Source: Bacteroidales bacterium (GTDB lineage Bacteria; Bacteroidota; Bacteroidia; Bacteroidales; P3). Taken from it: DNA of 8,975 bases. Positions 5,712 to 8,975 of this stretch are shown one piece after another. A model generated the notes under the pieces. It ran no database searches. It worked only from the letters and a program-made list of their open reading frames with translations, and had not been told where the DNA came from. The position numbers and the translations under genes are program-made. The stretch is taken from assembly GCA_017560705.1 (NCBI GenBank), contig JAFZEK010000244.1, forward strand, positions 1 to 8,975. Reading direction: 5' to 3'. Each line of letters begins with the position of its first letter. Position 1 is the stretch's first letter.

Positions 5712-7220
5712 ATGGAAAATGTTGTAAGAAAAAGTGGAAAACGCGAAAGAATAACTTATGATCAGGCGTTTGCATTGAATGGAAAAACTCCGCCACAGGC
5801 TTTGGAGTTAGAAGAATCGGTATTGGGAGCATTAATGTTGGACCAAAATGCACTTACTAATACTATAGAGATGTTGCAGGCCGACTTTTTTTATAAGCCC
5901 GAACATCAAGCTATATTCAATGCAATAGTGAGCCTTTTTGAAAAATCACAGCCAGTGGATATACTTACGGTGGTGGAAGAGTTGCGTAGTTCTGGCAATT
6001 TGGACAGAGCCGGCGGAGCTTATTTTGTTTCGCAGCTTACGAGTAGGATAATTTCATCGGCACACATAGAATTTCATGCTCGTGTTCTTTCCGAAAAATT
6101 TATTCAGCGAGAGCTGATAAGAGTGGCTACCGAAACGCTCACTGAATCTTACGACGAAACTACCGATGTGGTGTCTCTTTTGGACAAAACGGAGCAACGC
6201 CTGATGGATATAAACGAAAATAATTTTCGCCGCGACTATACTAGCATGAATCTTCTTATGCAGACGGCTTTGGATGAAATAAACAAGTCGCAAGAAAATG
6301 TGAACGGTGTGAGCGGTATTCCTACAGGTTTTACGGATTTGGACCGAACTACAGCGGGTTTCCAACGTGGTACGTTGATTATCTTAGCTGCTCGTCCTGC
6401 TATGGGTAAAACGGCTTTTGCCTTGTCCATAGCTCGCAACATGGCGCTAGAATTTGAGAAGCCGATAGCTTTTTTCTCGCTAGAAATGACAGCCGTGGAG
6501 CTTACCATGCGTTTGATTTCGAGCGAATCTGACATACCGGCTGAGAGGTTTAAAAAAGGTGGATTGGAAGCTTGGCAAAAAGAACAGCTACTGCAAAAAA
6601 CAGAACGATTGCACAATGCACCTATTTATATCGACGATACTCCGCAGCTTACAATCTTTGAGCTTAGAGCAAAATGTCGCCGACTAAAGCAACGCTATGA
6701 CATACAGATGATTTTTATCGATTACTTGCAACTTATGCATGGCGGTTCCGAAGCAAAGGGTGGCAACAGAGAGCAAGAAATTAGTACTATATCTCGTCAG
6801 CTTAAGGCTCTTTCCAAGGAGTTGAATGTGCCTATTTTGGCTTTGTCTCAGTTGAGTCGTGCGGTAGAAACCAGAGGTGGCGACAAGAAGCCGCAACTAT
6901 CAGACCTTCGTGAATCTGGAGCCATCGAGCAAGATGCGGATATTGTAATGTTCATTTACCGCCCTGAGTATTATGGAATAATGGAGGATGGAAAGGGTTC
7001 TACAGCGGGTATGGCCGATATTATTTTGGCAAAACACCGTAGCGGAAGCGTAGGAGAGATTCGATTGAAGTTTACTGGTAAATATGCTCGATTCGAAAAT
7101 CCTGAATATATACCTACGAATCAGTTTTCGGGTATGATAGCCAATTCATCTTTCGACTCGCAAACTGGAAGCATAACTATAGACTCTAAAATGAATATGG
7201 ATGACTCTGTGCCATTTTAA
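5712..7220 (+). CDS. dnaB: Replicative DNA helicase DnaB
   Basis: DnaB is the hexameric 5'-3' helicase that unwinds the replication fork and recruits primase. The 502-residue product has the N-terminal domain starting PPQALELEESVLGALMLD (27-44) and ending near residue 170, a linker with GIPTGFTDLDRTTAGF (202-217), and the RecA-like motor domain. Walker A is ARPAMGKT at 227-234 and Walker B is MIFIDYLQL at 333-341 (Asp337). The DNA-contact/H4 motif is DLRESGAIEQDAD at 398-410, and the arginine-finger region is KHRSGSVGE at 441-449. There is no intein in the usual insertion sites. Length is normal for Bacteroidota DnaB. The last residues, NMDDSVPF, resemble the acidic tip of single-strand-binding protein. 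The next Met is residue 42, inside the conserved domain, so ATG 5712 is the start despite the promoter being only 4 bases away. Confidence 0.97.
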   Translation: MENVVRKSGKRERITYDQAFALNGKTPPQALELEESVLGALMLDQNALTNTIEMLQADFFYKPEHQAIFNAIVSLFEKSQPVDILTVVEELRSSGNLDRAGGAYFVSQLTSRIISSAHIEFHARVLSEKFIQRELIRVATETLTESYDETTDVVSLLDKTEQRLMDINENNFRRDYTSMNLLMQTALDEINKSQENVNGVSGIPTGFTDLDRTTAGFQRGTLIILAARPAMGKTAFALSIARNMALEFEKPIAFFSLEMTAVELTMRLISSESDIPAERFKKGGLEAWQKEQLLQKTERLHNAPIYIDDTPQLTIFELRAKCRRLKQRYDIQMIFIDYLQLMHGGSEAKGGNREQEISTISRQLKALSKELNVPILALSQLSRAVETRGGDKKPQLSDLRESGAIEQDADIVMFIYRPEYYGIMEDGKGSTAGMADIILAKHRSGSVGEIRLKFTGKYARFENPEYIPTNQFSGMIANSSFDSQTGSITIDSKMNMDDSVPF

Positions 7221-7357
7221 TTTAATGAAAGATTGGGACAGTATAAATACATAGAATAAAGGATTTTAAAACGTCATTTGGCCATCATTTTTGACATATT
7301 TGGAGTACTTGCATACATTTTTGTGAGAAAAGATGGTCATGTATGGAAAAAAAATAG

Positions 7358-7365
7358 TATTTTTG
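7358..7365 (+). promoter_or_regulatory. Bacteroidota-type -7 promoter element of prfA
   Basis: TATTTTTG matches TAnnTTTG exactly and lies 19 bases ahead of the prfA ATG, a normal distance for a short leader. No convincing TTTG was seen at the -33 position. It means prfA has its own promoter and need not depend on dnaB. Confidence 0.6.
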
Positions 7366-7384
7366 CACACTAAAATAAAGAGAA

Positions 7385-8455
7385 ATGTTAGATAAATTAG
7401 AAGCTATAAATGTTCGTTTTCAGGAGCTTGAACAGGAAATGAATAATCCCGACATCATGTCGGATATGAAGAGGTATGTAAAACTTAACAAGGATTATAA
7501 GGATTTACAGCCTGTAATAGCAGCATATAAAGAGTATAAAGATGTATTGGGTAATATAGCCAACTGTAAAGAAATTTTGAACACCGAAAAGGATGAAGAA
7601 TTTCGTGAAATGGCAAAATTGGAGTTGGCTGAATTTACTTCCAAACGCGACAGCATGGAAGAAGAAATACGTTTGATGCTTATTCCTGCTGACCCACAAG
7701 ACGGAAAGAATGCTGTAGTTGAAATACGTGGTGGTACAGGTGGCGACGAAGCAAGTATATTTGCTGGCGACTTGTTTAGAATGTATACTCATTACTGCGA
7801 AAAAAGAAATTGGAAAATAGAAATAGTGGATTATACCGAAGGTACAGCTGGTGGATATAAAGAAATTGTTTTCAACGTAATGGGAGAAAACGTTTACGGA
7901 CAGTTGAAATACGAATCTGGAGTACATCGTGTGCAAAGAGTGCCACAAACTGAAACTCAAGGACGTGTACACACTTCGGCTGCTTCTGTGGTGGTTCTTC
8001 CAGAAGCTGAAGAGTTTGATGTGGAACTTAAACAATCGGATATTCGTAAGGATACTTTCTGTTCTTCGGGTCCTGGTGGTCAGTCTGTAAATACTACTTA
8101 CTCGGCTATACGTCTTACACACATACCTACTGGTATTGTAGTGTCTTGCCAAGACCAAAAGTCGCAGATTAAGAACTTGGAAAAAGCTATGGTAGTATTG
8201 CGTACGAGATTGTTTGAAAGGGAGTACAATAAATATTTGGAAGAGATGTCGTCGAAACGTAAGACTATGGTTTCTACCGGCGACCGCTCGGCAAAGGTGC
8301 GTACATATAATTACCCACAAAGCCGTGTTACCGATCATAGAATTGGATACACTATGTACAACTTATCAGCCTATATGGATGGTGACATTCAAGATTTGAT
8401 AGATGCTTTGCAATTAGCTGAAAATGCTGAACGCTTAAAAGAAGCTGTAGGTTGA
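7385..8455 (+). CDS. prfA: Peptide chain release factor 1 (RF1)
   Basis: RF1 reads UAA and UAG in the ribosomal A site and triggers peptide release. The 356-residue product has the usual class I layout: an N-terminal helical domain (1-100), the decoding domain, and the catalytic domain with GGQ at 231-233 inside [17 protein letters not shown]. The codon-recognition tripeptide is PQT at 187-189 ([15 protein letters not shown]), the P-x-T form of RF1 and not the SPF of RF2. The sequence after GGQ ([19 protein letters not shown]) and the C-terminal end ([28 protein letters not shown]) also fit RF1. The GGQ glutamine is normally methylated by PrmC, which is not in this window. There is no internal frameshift such as many prfB genes have. 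The preceding bases (AAAGAGAA) give only a weak purine-rich leader. Confidence 0.97.
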   Translation: MLDKLEAINVRFQELEQEMNNPDIMSDMKRYVKLNKDYKDLQPVIAAYKEYKDVLGNIANCKEILNTEKDEEFREMAKLELAEFTSKRDSMEEEIRLMLIPADPQDGKNAVVEIRGGTGGDEASIFAGDLFRMYTHYCEKRNWKIEIVDYTEGTAGGYKEIVFNVMGENVYGQLKYESGVHRVQRVPQTETQGRVHTSAASVVVLPEAEEFDVELKQSDIRKDTFCSSGPGGQSVNTTYSAIRLTHIPTGIVVSCQDQKSQIKNLEKAMVVLRTRLFEREYNKYLEEMSSKRKTMVSTGDRSAKVRTYNYPQSRVTDHRIGYTMYNLSAYMDGDIQDLIDALQLAENAERLKEAVG

Positions 8456-8478
8456 TAAATTCCTAATGATATAGATAT

Positions 8479-8527
8479 AAAAGAATGAGGTCGTGATTAT
8501 ATATAATCTTCGACCTCATTCTTTTTT
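8479..8527 (+). terminator. Rho-independent terminator of prfA
   Basis: AAAAGAATGAGGTCG (8479-8493) pairs with CGACCTCATTCTTTT (8511-8525), a 15-bp stem, followed by further T residues to 8527. Inside the loop GATTATATATAATC (8495-8508) is itself a perfect palindrome and could extend the stem. It begins 23 bp after the prfA stop. The A-rich left foot could let it also work weakly on the other strand. Confidence 0.88.
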
Positions 8528-8528
8528 A

Positions 8529-8736
8529 GCCAACTTCTAGAATTTATCTTGTAAGTCGTTTGTGGAATGTATACTTCGTCAATGTTGCTATATCGCCTGA
8601 AATAGCTAATGCAAACATTGCTCTTTACTCACTTACACTTTCTTTTCTATTGGTTGAATGTTTCTCTTATTCAAGTAGTATAAAAAAAGACAACTCCCAA
8701 AAAGCTAAGTATTGATTGTGCTTTTTAGGAGTTGTC
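8529..8736 (+). repeat. MITE-like element, copy D (208 bp, diverged right half)
   Basis: The left end GCCAACTTCTAGAATTT (8529-8545) belongs to the same family as copies A and B and starts one base after the prfA terminator T-run. The following interior (CTTCGTCAATGTTGCTATATCGC, then AATAGCTAATGC, then CATTGCTCTTTACTC) aligns with the left half of copy A. The right half differs. The best right end is GCTTTTTAGGAGTTGTC (8720-8736), a diverged version of the family end, and it has an inverted partner at 8689-8705. The left half is clear; the right boundary is a guess. Confidence 0.55.
8682..8736 (-). terminator. Rho-independent terminator of the 66-aa gene
   Basis: Read on the minus strand, GACAACTCCTAAAAAGC (8736-8720), a 14-base loop, and GCTTTTTGGGAGTTGTC (8705-8689) form a 17-bp stem with one mismatch (or C-A/G-U wobble), followed by seven T (8688-8682). 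It lies 33 bp past the stop of the minus-strand gene at 8770. The stem sequence closely resembles the terminal repeat of the MITE-like family, so it may have been derived from an element end. Confidence 0.8.
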
Positions 8737-8769
8737 TAATGTATGATATTTCTCGCTATAGTGGTATCT

Positions 8770-8970
8770 TTAATTCATATTTTCTACAAGCGATTCAATT
8801 TCTTCTCTTATTTCTTTAGCTTTTTCAAGAAGGGAAGAAACTGTTTTTTCATCATAGTTGGCCAAAGAACTTAGGAAATATTCCATAAGTAGCAATTCCT
8901 CTTTTGTAAGAGTAAGCTTTTCGTAGCATTCCTTTGATGTTTCGACTGTTTTGGAGAACTCTATAGTCAT
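8770..8970 (-). CDS. Hypothetical small acidic helical protein (66 aa)
   Basis: I do not recognise this protein. It is 66 residues, with no signal peptide, membrane segment or cysteine pair (one Cys, at 15). It is rich in Glu, Lys, Leu and Ser, and residues 22-37 (TKEELLLMEYFLSSLA) and 41-63 (starting EKTVSSLLEKAKEIREEIE) look like two amphipathic helices, the second possibly a coiled coil. Support for a real gene is the sensible composition and the strong terminator just downstream on the same strand. The ATG at 8970 is 5 bases from the window edge, so the promoter and any upstream partner, as well as any longer start, cannot be seen. Its direction is convergent with prfA. The size and helices would suit a small regulatory or interaction protein, but that is a guess. 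Confidence 0.65.
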   Translation of the reverse strand: MTIEFSKTVETSKECYEKLTLTKEELLLMEYFLSSLANYDEKTVSSLLEKAKEIREEIESLVENMN

Positions 8971-8975
8971 TCTTA

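Noticed and set aside
7312..7346. Inverted repeat CATACAT / ATGTATG upstream of prfA
   Set aside because: It is only 7 bp with a 21-base loop in AT-rich DNA, and lies upstream of the expected transcript start, so it is probably chance.
7505..8338. 277-codon open frame on the minus strand
   Set aside because: It lies entirely antisense to prfA, whose protein is unambiguous. The translation has odd composition (many His, Tyr, Phe, Ser) typical of a shadow frame.
1..8975. A defence, toxin-antitoxin or biosynthetic system
   Set aside because: Every sizeable gene is a known housekeeping family. The single unknown small ORF at the right edge has no visible partner in the window.

Overview
The window looks like a chromosomal segment of a Bacteroidota bacterium, most likely order Bacteroidales. 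The evidence is the Bacteroidota-type -7 promoter element TAnnTTTG immediately upstream of three genes, the absence of clear Shine-Dalgarno sequences, an OstA-like protein of the Bacteroidota type, and AT-rich DNA. No tRNA, rRNA, CRISPR array, transposase or phage gene was seen. All recognisable genes are housekeeping genes; the unusual material lies between them.

Left part, minus strand: an OstA/LptA-like lipopolysaccharide-transport gene (1343-2853, split by a frameshift in an A7 run), then the grpE-dnaJ chaperone pair (grpE 685-1245; dnaJ from 659 to the left edge, truncated after its fourth zinc motif). A perfect 15-bp palindrome lies upstream of grpE.

Middle, 2854-3968, has no gene. It holds the OstA-gene promoter, a second palindrome, a 270-bp inverted-repeat-bounded element (copy A), seven tandem units of about 22 bp carrying CCTAGG-like cores (3371-3522), an AT-rich stretch in which I see nothing definite (3523-3730), and a 170-bp relative of the element (copy B).

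Right part, plus strand: a TatD-family metal hydrolase and the tRNA t6A dehydratase gene tcdA form a tight pair (3969-5373). The following 338-bp gap holds a hairpin and a decayed element copy (C). Next come replicative helicase dnaB (5712-7220, promoter almost touching its start codon) and peptide release factor 1 prfA (7385-8455) with a strong terminator. A fourth element copy (D) lies between that terminator and a minus-strand 66-aa hypothetical gene (8770-8970), whose own terminator is built from the element's end sequence.

The genes cover protein folding (GrpE, DnaJ), outer-membrane biogenesis (OstA-like), tRNA modification (TcdA), replication (DnaB) and translation termination (RF1). 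I do not see a defence or biosynthetic system. The most interesting unexplained items are the dispersed non-coding element family, the CCTAGG tandem array, the A7 frameshift and the SSB-like tail on DnaB.
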